In this document: positions 1 through 6,203 of the stretch, in pieces
Layout: each line of letters begins with the position of its first letter
How positions within the stretch are numbered: the first letter of the stretch is position 1
Source of the DNA: Alloprevotella tannerae
GTDB taxonomy: Bacteria > Bacteroidota > Bacteroidia > Bacteroidales > Bacteroidaceae
Direction of reading: 5' to 3'
Length of the DNA: 6,227 nucleotides
NCBI GenBank assembly: GCA_015259305.1
Contig: JABZGO010000110.1
Coordinates: forward strand, 1 to 6,227
Translations under genes and position numbers: made by a program
Notes under the pieces: model-generated
Seen by the model: the letters and a program-made list of their open reading frames with translations, nothing else
The model's database searches: none
What the model was told of the DNA's origin: nothing

Positions 1-270
1 ATGGGTATGGGTTTCACGTATGCCACTCCGGACAAGGCGTTCACCGTTAACTTTCCCATCGGCGTAGGATTGAAGTGGAAGCTGACCAATCGCCTCAATG
101 CCGGCCTCGATTGGACTTTCCGCTTTACGCCTTCAGACCGATTGGATGGCTTAGCGGCACCCCACGGCATCAAGTCTTCAGAGTTTAGAAATAAAGATCA
201 TTATAGCTTGACGATGTTTACGCTTACGTATGATCTGAACCCGAAATGCCCTAACTGCAATAAAGATTGA
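1..270 (+). CDS. C-terminal part of a DUF6089 / PorG-like outer-membrane beta-barrel protein (5' end outside window)
   Basis: This is the 3' portion of a gene that enters from the left edge; the ATG at base 1 is probably an internal Met, because the 89 residues contain no signal peptide and family members are around 200 residues or more. The visible part alternates polar and hydrophobic residues as in outer-membrane strands (around residues 14-27, 31-41 and 67-78). It contains [11 protein letters not shown] at 41-51, which resembles the family's aromatic/Thr-Ser-Asp-x-Leu-Asp signature, and ends in a Cys-Pro-Asn-Cys tail (C83, C86). From memory, the gene next to uppS-bamA in Porphyromonas gingivalis (PG0189) encodes PorG, an outer-membrane partner of the PorK/PorN ring of type IX secretion. 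Both the local sequence and the position fit that family. Whether it serves type IX secretion here is inference, since no other such genes are visible. The stop lies 4 nt before uppS, which implies co-transcription and perhaps translational coupling. Confidence 0.65.
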   Translation: MGMGFTYATPDKAFTVNFPIGVGLKWKLTNRLNAGLDWTFRFTPSDRLDGLAAPHGIKSSEFRNKDHYSLTMFTLTYDLNPKCPNCNKD

Positions 271-274
271 ATCA

Positions 275-1024
275 ATGAGCTATAAAGCGCAATTAGATCC
301 GAAGCGCATCCCAACGCACGTGGCAATTATTATGGACGGCAATGGGCGCTGGGCAACCGCACGCGGCTGGGACCGCAGTGTTGGCCATCAGAAGGGCGTC
401 GAAACGGTGCGCCGGATTACAACGGCAGCTTCTGATTTAGGGGTTAAATATCTGACGCTCTATACGTTTTCAACAGAGAATTGGAATCGTCCGCCGGAGG
501 AAGTGGCGGCGCTGATGTCGCTGATCTTTACTTCGCTGGAGGAAGATTTGTTTATGCGCAACAACGTTCGCCTACGCATTATCGGAGACCTTAAGCGGTT
601 GCCCGTAGATGTGCGAACATCGCTCGAAAATCTAATGGCGCACACGGCGCAGAATAGCGGGATGACGCTCGTCCTGGCTTTGAGTTACTCAGCGCGCTGG
701 GAGATAACTGAAGCGGTGCGAACCATTGCCGTTAGCGCAGCAAAAGGCGAAGTGGTGCTGAATGATATAACGGAGCAGACGATAACTGAGGCATTGACAA
801 CTTCGTTTATGCCGGATCCTGATCTGCTTATTAGAACGGGGGGCGAGTTGCGCTTGAGCAATTATCTCCTTTGGCAGTGTGCTTATTCAGAACTCTACTT
901 TTGTGATACGTTTTGGCCCGACTTTGATGAAGAGGCCTTTTATGCCGGCATCCAAGATTACCAAAGTCGCGAAAGACGTTTTGGCAAAACTAGTTGGCAG
1001 ATAGAACAAACAACAGAAAAATAA
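275..1024 (+). CDS. uppS: Undecaprenyl diphosphate synthase (cis-prenyltransferase)
   Basis: This cytoplasmic or membrane-associated enzyme adds eight isopentenyl units in cis to farnesyl diphosphate, making the C55 diphosphate precursor of the lipid carrier for peptidoglycan and surface polysaccharide. At 249 residues it has the usual family length and appears complete. The catalytic motif [12 protein letters not shown] spans residues 15-26, with the essential Mg/diphosphate-binding Asp at D21. R34 and H38 (RSVGH), the SxENWNRP motif at 66-73, and the pyrophosphate-binding [10 protein letters not shown] at 187-196 (R187, R193, S195) are all present, as is the metal-ligand Glu E206 in AYSELYF. 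These correspond one for one to the known E. coli residues (D26, R39, H43, R194, R200, S202, E213). Nothing suggests loss of activity. The start is the first ATG after the upstream stop and precedes the conserved core by only 14 residues. There is no clear Shine-Dalgarno sequence. The stop lies 6 nt before bamA. Confidence 0.97.
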   Translation: MSYKAQLDPKRIPTHVAIIMDGNGRWATARGWDRSVGHQKGVETVRRITTAASDLGVKYLTLYTFSTENWNRPPEEVAALMSLIFTSLEEDLFMRNNVRLRIIGDLKRLPVDVRTSLENLMAHTAQNSGMTLVLALSYSARWEITEAVRTIAVSAAKGEVVLNDITEQTITEALTTSFMPDPDLLIRTGGELRLSNYLLWQCAYSELYFCDTFWPDFDEEAFYAGIQDYQSRERRFGKTSWQIEQTTEK

Positions 1025-1030
1025 TAGTAT

Positions 1031-3658
1031 ATGAAAATACGTCCGCTGTTAGTCGTGCTCTTCTCCTTGGTGATAGGGACAGTGTACGCTCAGAACAATT
1101 TCAAACAAGTTAACCCGGATATTACTTATACTGTTTCGCCCTCAAAATACGTGCTGGGCGGATTGGTAGTTGATGGCGTTAGCGGCTTTGATCCCGATTT
1201 GTTGCAGAGCATCGCAGGCTTGGAAATAGGAGCTACGTACGAAGTGCCTGGCGCAGATATGTCGGAAGTCGTGCGCCGCTATTGGGAACAGAAACTCTTC
1301 TCCGACGTTTCGCTCACGGCAGATAGTATTGTCGGCAACACGATCTACTTGCACGTGCATCTGAAAGCACAGCCGCGCATTTCCAGCATCGTTTATACGG
1401 GTGTAAAGAAGTCGGAGCGCGAAGCTTTAGAAAAGAGCATCGGCTTGAGAGTCGGCGGGCAAATTACGCAGGATATGATCAATCGCGCTAAGATTATCAT
1501 TAAGCGTTATTTTGACGACAAAGGATTCAAGAACGCTGCGGTCGACATCCGAATGAAGGACGATGTTACGAAAGAAAACAATATGCTTATCGACATTAAT
1601 ATTGATAAGAGCAACAAAGTTAAAGTTGAGCATATCTACATCACCGGCGTGTCGCACAAAGAAGCCGCCAAACTCAAACGTGCAATGAAGAAAACGCATG
1701 AAAAGAGTTTGATCAACTTCTTTCGCTCAAAAAAATTCTTGCCCGAGAAGTACGAAGAAGACAAGACATACGTGCTCGATCGCCTCAATGCTTGGGGCTA
1801 TCGCGATGCAGTCATTACTACAGATTCCGTTGCCGCAACGAAGCCCGACTATGTCAACGTCTACATCAATTTAGATAAAGGAAAGAAATACTATATTCGC
1901 GATATTACTTGGGTCGGAAATACCGTTTACCCCACAGCGATCCTCCAGAACATCCTTCAGATGAAGAAGGGCGACATCTATAATCAGATGCTTTTAAGTA
2001 AGCGCTTGAATGAAGATGACGATGCCGTGCGTAATCTCTATTACAACAACGGCTACGTCTTCAACAACATAGAGCCCGTCGAGACAACCATTGATGGAGA
2101 CTCGGTCGACTTGGAGATGCGCGTCAACGAAGGCCGTCAAGCCAGGTTTAATCGTGTGAATATTTCCGGTAACTCACGCGTTTACGAAAATGTTATTCGT
2201 CGCGAATTGCGCACCAAGCCCGGCGACCTCTTCAGTATGGAGGCCATCAAGCGCTCAGTGATGGATCTTTCTCAGATGAATCAGTTTGATCCCGAAGCTT
2301 TAGGTAAGGCCATGAGTTCGGCCATCAAGCCCGATCCACAAAACGGTACGGTAGATATTACCTATCCGCTGACGCCGAAGGGCGGCGATCAATTCACGAT
2401 TCAGGCCGGCTGGGGTCCGACGGGTATTATCGGTACAGTCGGCGTGAAGTTTACCAACTTCTCAATACAGAATCTCTTCAAGAAAGGTGCGAAGCACAGA
2501 GCCTTCCTCCCGCAAGGCGACAATCAGACCCTCTCTATCAATGCGCAAACCAATGCGTCCTATTATCAGAGCTATTCGCTTTCATTCTTAGAGCCGTGGC
2601 TTGGTGGTAAGCGCCCCAACCAGCTCTCTTTCTCTATTTCTTACTCAAAGCAGACGTCAGTAGCTTCGAGTTATTACGACCGCAACTACTACAATAATAT
2701 CTATAATGGATATATGTATGGCGGTTACGGTTCTAACTCCAACTACTACAACTATACAAACTATTACGATCCCGACAAGTACGTCAGAATGTTGAGTGCT
2801 TCGCTCGGCTTTGGTAAGCGTTTGCGTTGGCCCGACGACTATTTCATGTTCACGGCGGAGCTTTCCTACACACGCTATATGATGAAATCTTGGGAGTACT
2901 TCCTCTTCACCAATGGCAATAGTAACAACATCAACCTCACGTTGAGTCTAAGCCGCAACTCTACGGATAATATGTTCTTCCCGCGCCGCGGTTCTGATTT
3001 CCTCTTCTCCGTATCGGCCACACCGCCCTTCTCTGCGTGGAACGGCAAAGACTATAAAAATCTTGCCACCAACCCGCGAAGCGCCACCTATCAGAAAGAG
3101 GCCCAAGAGAAGTATCGATGGATCGAATACAACAAGTGGAAGCTGAAGTTCCGTACGTTCACCGCGCTCACCAGTTCCAACAAAACACCGGTGTTGATGA
3201 CCCGTGCCGAGTTTGGTATCTTAGGATCATATAATAAGTACAACAAATCACCCTTTGAGACCTATTATGTCGGCGGTGATGGTATGGGCGGAATGTCCTA
3301 TGGCTATGCGACGGAGACCATCGGTTTGCGTGGTTACGAAAATGGCTCTTTGGCCGGCAATACCGGCACGAATGCCTACGCCTACAGCCGTATGACCTTA
3401 GAGTTGCGCTACCCCTTGCTCCTCGAAGGTACAACCAATATTTTCGTACTCGGATTCTTAGAAGGTGGTAATGCTTGGACCAACGTCAAAAACTTCAATC
3501 CTTTCAACATGAAGCGCTCTGCCGGTTTCGGTGTTCGCGTTATGTTGCCGATGATTGGTATGTTGGGTATCGACTGGGCCTATGGTTTTCAAAAGAAGAT
3601 CAACGGCGTAAAAGCCGGTGGCAGCCAAATCCACTTTATAATGAATCAAGAGTTCTGA
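1031..3658 (+). CDS. bamA: Outer-membrane protein assembly factor BamA (Omp85 family)
   Basis: This is the central subunit of the BAM complex, which folds and inserts beta-barrel proteins into the outer membrane. The 875-residue product starts with a signal peptide whose predicted cleavage is VYA|Q after A20. Five POTRA repeats follow, at roughly residues 40-114, 115-197, 198-285, 286-370 and 371-450; each carries the (hydrophobic)-x-G opening pattern, such as IYITGV, ITWVGN and VNISGN. The barrel runs from about 453 to the C-terminal Phe (NQEF), and a terminal aromatic is the expected outer-membrane signal. The loop-6 motif (V/L)RGY is LRGY at 766-769, followed by ENGS. The protein is longer than E. 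coli BamA (about 810), partly because of long surface loops. One of these, residues 547-584, is remarkably Tyr/Asn/Gly-rich. The gene directly follows uppS with a 6-nt gap, and the skp-like chaperone genes come next, as in many Gram-negatives. No lesion is seen. Confidence 0.96.
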   Translation: MKIRPLLVVLFSLVIGTVYAQNNFKQVNPDITYTVSPSKYVLGGLVVDGVSGFDPDLLQSIAGLEIGATYEVPGADMSEVVRRYWEQKLFSDVSLTADSIVGNTIYLHVHLKAQPRISSIVYTGVKKSEREALEKSIGLRVGGQITQDMINRAKIIIKRYFDDKGFKNAAVDIRMKDDVTKENNMLIDINIDKSNKVKVEHIYITGVSHKEAAKLKRAMKKTHEKSLINFFRSKKFLPEKYEEDKTYVLDRLNAWGYRDAVITTDSVAATKPDYVNVYINLDKGKKYYIRDITWVGNTVYPTAILQNILQMKKGDIYNQMLLSKRLNEDDDAVRNLYYNNGYVFNNIEPVETTIDGDSVDLEMRVNEGRQARFNRVNISGNSRVYENVIRRELRTKPGDLFSMEAIKRSVMDLSQMNQFDPEALGKAMSSAIKPDPQNGTVDITYPLTPKGGDQFTIQAGWGPTGIIGTVGVKFTNFSIQNLFKKGAKHRAFLPQGDNQTLSINAQTNASYYQSYSLSFLEPWLGGKRPNQLSFSISYSKQTSVASSYYDRNYYNNIYNGYMYGGYGSNSNYYNYTNYYDPDKYVRMLSASLGFGKRLRWPDDYFMFTAELSYTRYMMKSWEYFLFTNGNSNNINLTLSLSRNSTDNMFFPRRGSDFLFSVSATPPFSAWNGKDYKNLATNPRSATYQKEAQEKYRWIEYNKWKLKFRTFTALTSSNKTPVLMTRAEFGILGSYNKYNKSPFETYYVGGDGMGGMSYGYATETIGLRGYENGSLAGNTGTNAYAYSRMTLELRYPLLLEGTTNIFVLGFLEGGNAWTNVKNFNPFNMKRSAGFGVRVMLPMIGMLGIDWAYGFQKKINGVKAGGSQIHFIMNQEF
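2669..2782 (+). other. Tyr/Asn/Gly-rich low-complexity segment in a BamA surface loop
   Basis: Residues 547-584 of BamA contain 14 tyrosines in 38 positions, interspersed with Asn, Gly and Ser. The segment lies between two strand-like stretches (LSFSISYSKQTS before, VRMLSASLGFGKRL after). The preceding and following short turns (LGGKRPN and RWPDD) look periplasmic, so this connection should face the outside, probably as loop 3. The strand topology was assigned by eye, and the function is unknown. Confidence 0.6.
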
Positions 3659-3777
3659 TCGCCCATCATTTTCTTGACGAGTGCATAAATTGTTGCCCTA
3701 TAGCGTAACAAGCTCCGCCGTCAGTCGTCATGAATAATGTATTAAGAAAGAGAACGAACGATAAAAGCATAATTAGA
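3659..3777 (+). other. 119-nt intergenic leader between bamA and the first ompH, with nested inverted repeats
   Basis: This gap separates bamA from the chosen ompH start. A 6-bp inverted repeat, TGACGA at 3675-3680 and TCGTCA at 3725-3730, encloses a 5-bp one, TTGTT at 3690-3694 and AACAA at 3707-3711. There is no U tract behind them, so they do not form a standard terminator. TAAATTG at 3686-3692 loosely recalls the Bacteroidetes -7 element (TAnnTTTG), but I see no partner TTTG at the right distance. The last 30 bases are A-rich, as is usual before starts in this phylum. A promoter, a structured leader, or neither could lie here. Confidence 0.3.
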
Positions 3778-4296
3778 ATGAAAAAGTTTTTGATGCTGTT
3801 CCTCCTTTTTGGAGCATTTACCTTGCCGGCAGCGGCGCAGAAGTTCGCCTTAGTAGATATGGAATACATTATGGGCAACATTCCGGCCTATGAGCGTGCC
3901 AACGAGCAATTAAATCAAGTTTCCAAGAAATGGCAAGCTGAAGTCGAGGCCAAAGATACCGAAGCCAAGACCCTCTACAAGAAGTATCAGAGCGAGTCGG
4001 TCTTCCTTTCTGCCGAGCAGAAGAAAGAGCGCGAGCAAGCCATTGTCGCCAAAGAGAAAGAAGCGTCCGAATTGAAGAAAAAATATTTTGGTCCCGAGGG
4101 CGAATTATACAAAAAGCGCGAAAGCCTTATCCGCCCTATTCAGGACGATATTTACAGTGCGATCAAGTCCATCGCCGATCAGCGCGGCTTCCAGTTGATT
4201 TTGGATCGCGCCAGTGAGACGGCAGGCATCATCTTCGCTTCTCCCTCCATTGATATTAGTAACGAAGTACTCGCCAAATTAGGCTATTCCAATTAA
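3778..4296 (+). CDS. OmpH/Skp-family periplasmic chaperone, first copy
   Basis: This is a likely periplasmic holdase for unfolded outer-membrane proteins on their way to BamA, with 172 residues against about 161 in E. coli Skp. An in-frame ATG exists at 3730, but it would place 16 mostly polar and charged residues before the signal peptide. The start at 3778 gives a classic MKK plus hydrophobic core ending in PAAA|Q, with cleavage after A20. The mature protein has a short strand (QKFALVDMEYIM), then long charged Lys/Glu-rich helices from about residue 38 to 120 that would form the coiled-coil tentacle. A C-terminal strand/helix part (FQLILDR...GIIFASPSIDIS) packs with the N-terminus in Skp trimers. 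The motif IPAYERANEQLNQ is typical of the Bacteroidales copies. From memory, P. gingivalis has the same paired arrangement (PG0192/PG0193) next to bamA, and one copy there is needed for gingipain maturation. No individual gene symbol is safe, because two paralogues are present. Confidence 0.92.
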   Translation: MKKFLMLFLLFGAFTLPAAAQKFALVDMEYIMGNIPAYERANEQLNQVSKKWQAEVEAKDTEAKTLYKKYQSESVFLSAEQKKEREQAIVAKEKEASELKKKYFGPEGELYKKRESLIRPIQDDIYSAIKSIADQRGFQLILDRASETAGIIFASPSIDISNEVLAKLGYSN

Positions 4297-4310
4297 ATTG
4301 CCTACTTTCG
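4279..4310 (+). promoter_or_regulatory. Candidate Bacteroidetes-type promoter for the second ompH gene
   Basis: TACTTTCG at 4303-4310 matches the Bacteroidetes -7 consensus TAnnTTTG at five of six fixed positions. TTAG at 4279-4282 matches the -33 element TTTG at three of four, with a 20-nt spacer, which is within the normal range. Transcription would begin about 4315-4318, giving a leader of roughly 30 nt that is A-rich before the ATG at 4350. The -33 half overlaps the end of the first ompH reading frame. The assignment is by pattern only, and read-through from upstream is equally possible. Confidence 0.4.
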
Positions 4311-4349
4311 CGACATTAAAGTGCATAATAATTAAAAACAGATAGAAAC

Positions 4350-4880
4350 ATGTTGAAAAAGATTTTGTTGCTGGCTCTTTTCGTAGCCCCCTTGAGCCTA
4401 TTTGCTCAAAAGTATGCTCAGTTTGATTACGCTAGCATTATCCAAGATATGCCGGCCTACAAAACAGCACAGACCGAACTGCAAGGCATGCAAGATAAGT
4501 TTAAGAAAGATCTTGAAGATATGCAAAAAGAATTGCAGACGAAATACGAAAAGTTCCAACAAGAGGTCAACGACAAGACCCCCGAAAATATCCGCACTCG
4601 TCGTCAGCAAGAATTAACCGAACTTAGCCAGAAGCTCGACCAAGCCAGAGCCGATGACGAAAAAGCTTTGCAAGAAGCATCTTCGCAAAAAATGCAGCCC
4701 ATCATCACAAAAGTGATGGATGCTATCAATGCTGTTGCCAAAGAAGGCAATTACGTCTACATTATGGACAGCAATGCAGCCCAATCAGCCGGTATTTTCA
4801 TCAATCCCGCTTTGAGCGAGAACGTAACGGCAAAGATCCGCACGAAGTTGGGCTTGTCTGCAAGCAGCGCTAAGAAGTAA
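4350..4880 (+). CDS. OmpH/Skp-family periplasmic chaperone, second copy
   Basis: This is a second Skp-like periplasmic chaperone of 176 residues, 53 nt after the first. The signal peptide MLKKILLLALFVAPLSLFA is followed by Q20, again an A|Q cleavage. The mature protein has the same plan as its neighbour: an N-terminal strand (QKYAQFDYASII), a DMPAYKTAQTELQ segment parallel to the neighbour's NIPAYERANEQLN, and long Lys/Glu/Gln-rich helices to about residue 120. It then has YVYIMD and GIFINPALSENVTAKI, which align with the neighbour's FQLILD and GIIFASPSIDISNEVLAKL. Outside these anchors the two differ at most positions, so this is an old duplication and not a recent repeat. The C-terminus carries a short Ser/Ala/Lys tail (SASSAKK). 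The expected role is delivery of outer-membrane proteins to BamA; division of labour between the copies is inference. The start is the only ATG before the signal peptide, with no Shine-Dalgarno sequence but an A-rich upstream region. Confidence 0.92.
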   Translation: MLKKILLLALFVAPLSLFAQKYAQFDYASIIQDMPAYKTAQTELQGMQDKFKKDLEDMQKELQTKYEKFQQEVNDKTPENIRTRRQQELTELSQKLDQARADDEKALQEASSQKMQPIITKVMDAINAVAKEGNYVYIMDSNAAQSAGIFINPALSENVTAKIRTKLGLSASSAKK

Positions 4881-4920
4881 TTTTTTTACGCACTACCGAA
4901 CTCAAATATTTTATATACAT

Positions 4921-4948
4921 CCTCTTCCCCCTCGGGGGGAGAGGTTTT
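4921..4948 (+). terminator. Rho-independent terminator after the second ompH gene
   Basis: CCTCTTCCCCC at 4921-4931 pairs with GGGGGGAGAGG at 4934-4944, giving 10 to 11 base pairs with a single T-G wobble. The innermost C-G pair probably opens to give a CTCG tetraloop. TTTT at 4945-4948 follows directly. The T run is short but the stem is very GC-rich. No T run follows on the opposite strand, so the direction fits ending transcription of the bamA-ompH-ompH unit before dacB. A second T run (seven T at 4881-4887) directly follows the ompH stop but has no adjacent stem. Confidence 0.7.
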
Positions 4949-4982
4949 CTGCGAAATAACGAATCCTCAAGTTCTCTTTACG

Positions 4983-6203
4983 ATGTACGCCCCCTTCAGA
5001 ACGTTGCTTCTGTTGCTCCTCTCCGTTATTGGTGGTTTCAGTCTCAGCTTCAGTCCGGCTGCGGCAAAGACGGTCGCCATGCAAATGGCCGACGACAGCA
5101 CAGCCATCAAAATCTGTCAGCGCGTCGACAGCTTGTTGACGCCCGAGCTCCTCACCCGTTCGCAAGTGGGCCTGCATATTTACGACCTTACGGCCGACAG
5201 CACCATCTTAGCTTTTGGTGCAGATCAACTGATGCGCCCCGCGTCCAACCAGAAAGTCATCACCGCCGTGACGGCCCTGTCACAATTAGGTACTGACTTC
5301 AACTTTCGCACCTCGCTCTATGGCGAAGGGAGCATCAACGACTCAACGCTCGAAGGCAACATCTACATCAAGGGTGGTTTCGATCCCCGTTTCGGCCACG
5401 ACGACCTCTGGGCCTTGATCCACGCCTTGAATGCACGAGGCGTGCGCGCCATTGCCGGCGACGTCATTTTAGACCTCTCCCTCAAAGACTCCGCCCGTTT
5501 AGGTTGGGGCTGGTGTTGGGACGATGACAACCCGCCGCTCACCCCCTTGCTCTACAATCAGCGCGACACCTTTGCCGCAGCCCTCTCTGCCGCTTTGAAA
5601 GATGCCGGCATCAGGCTTGCCGGTAGCTTGATCGAGGGGCGCATTTCCTCCGGCGCATCGCTTTGGACCGTGCGTACCCACACGATCGATCAAGTATTGC
5701 TCCGCATGATGAAGCAGAGCGACAACCTTTATGCTGAGGCACTCTTTTATCAGTTGGCCGCCCGCAGCGGTATCGCCTACGCCGATCGCAAACAAGCCAT
5801 CGCCTACATCAAAGAGTTAGTACGCTATCAAGGCCTCTCGCCCGCCGATTTCAGTTTTGCCGACGGAAGCGGCCTAAGTTTGTACAATTACGCCTCTCCT
5901 CGCTTATTGACCTCTTTCCTTCGCTACGCCTATGCCCACGAAGGCATCTTCCTGCACCTGCAACCCTCGCTTCCGCTTGCCGGCGTCGACGGCACCTTGC
6001 GCAAACGTATGACCTCCGGTCCGGCTTACGCCAACGTCTCCGCAAAGACAGGTACCTTGGAAGGCGTCAGCACCCTCTCGGGCTATTGCACAGCCCCCAA
6101 CGGTCATACCCTCTGTTTTGCCATTATGAATCAAGGCATCTTGCGCCGGTCGGTAGCCCACCGCTTCCAAGATAAAGTGTGCGAAGCGATGACCGCCCCT
6201 TAA
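4983..6203 (+). CDS. dacB: D-alanyl-D-alanine carboxypeptidase/endopeptidase, PBP4 type (peptidase family S13)
   Basis: This is a periplasmic low-molecular-weight penicillin-binding protein that removes the terminal D-Ala from peptidoglycan stem peptides and/or cuts D-Ala-mDAP crosslinks. All three active-site motifs of the penicillin-interacting family are present in order: SxxK as SNQK with nucleophile S88 and K91, SxN as SDN with S246 and N248, and KTG at 355-357. Family context is also seen in GGFDPRFG, GWGWCWDDDNP, LFYQLAARSG and FADGSGLSLYN. The N-terminus has R6, then a Leu-rich core, and likely cleavage near AAA|K after A28. At 406 residues it is shorter than E. coli PBP4 (about 477). 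The S-to-S distance between the first two motifs is 158, against about 244 in E. coli, so most of one inserted domain (probably domain III) is absent. This short form matches Bacteroidales DacB as I recall it and is probably not a deletion. The gene lies behind a terminator, so it likely has its own promoter, though I could not identify one in the 34 nt between the hairpin and the start. Confidence 0.93.
   Translation: MYAPFRTLLLLLLSVIGGFSLSFSPAAAKTVAMQMADDSTAIKICQRVDSLLTPELLTRSQVGLHIYDLTADSTILAFGADQLMRPASNQKVITAVTALSQLGTDFNFRTSLYGEGSINDSTLEGNIYIKGGFDPRFGHDDLWALIHALNARGVRAIAGDVILDLSLKDSARLGWGWCWDDDNPPLTPLLYNQRDTFAAALSAALKDAGIRLAGSLIEGRISSGASLWTVRTHTIDQVLLRMMKQSDNLYAEALFYQLAARSGIAYADRKQAIAYIKELVRYQGLSPADFSFADGSGLSLYNYASPRLLTSFLRYAYAHEGIFLHLQPSLPLAGVDGTLRKRMTSGPAYANVSAKTGTLEGVSTLSGYCTAPNGHTLCFAIMNQGILRRSVAHRFQDKVCEAMTAP

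Noticed and set aside
3168..3434. Minus-strand open frame of 88 codons inside bamA
   Set aside because: Its translation is Arg/His/Ser-rich with no recognisable motif, as expected for the complement of a barrel gene, and bamA is unmistakable on the other strand.
3674..3704. TTGACG with TATAGC downstream, resembling an E. coli sigma-70 promoter
   Set aside because: The spacer is 19 nt, and Bacteroidota primary sigma factors use a different consensus, so the match is likely chance.
3475..3708. Plus-strand frame overlapping the bamA end and running into the gap
   Set aside because: Most of it is the shifted frame of the bamA C-terminus. It encodes no signal peptide or domain, and its start lies within conserved barrel code.
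4852..4887. Small hairpin GCTTG-TCTG-CAAGC followed later by seven T, as a terminator
   Set aside because: The stem is only 5 bp, lies inside the coding region, and is 15 nt away from the T run. The hairpin at 4921-4944 is far stronger.
4945..4982. Promoter for dacB directly before its start
   Set aside because: I found no TAnnTTTG element with a TTTG partner at correct spacing; CTCTTTACG near the start is too close to the ATG and lacks the TA.
5499..5795. Minus-strand open frame of 98 codons inside dacB
   Set aside because: It overlaps the catalytic SDN region of dacB entirely, has no family features, and reflects the GC content of the coding strand.
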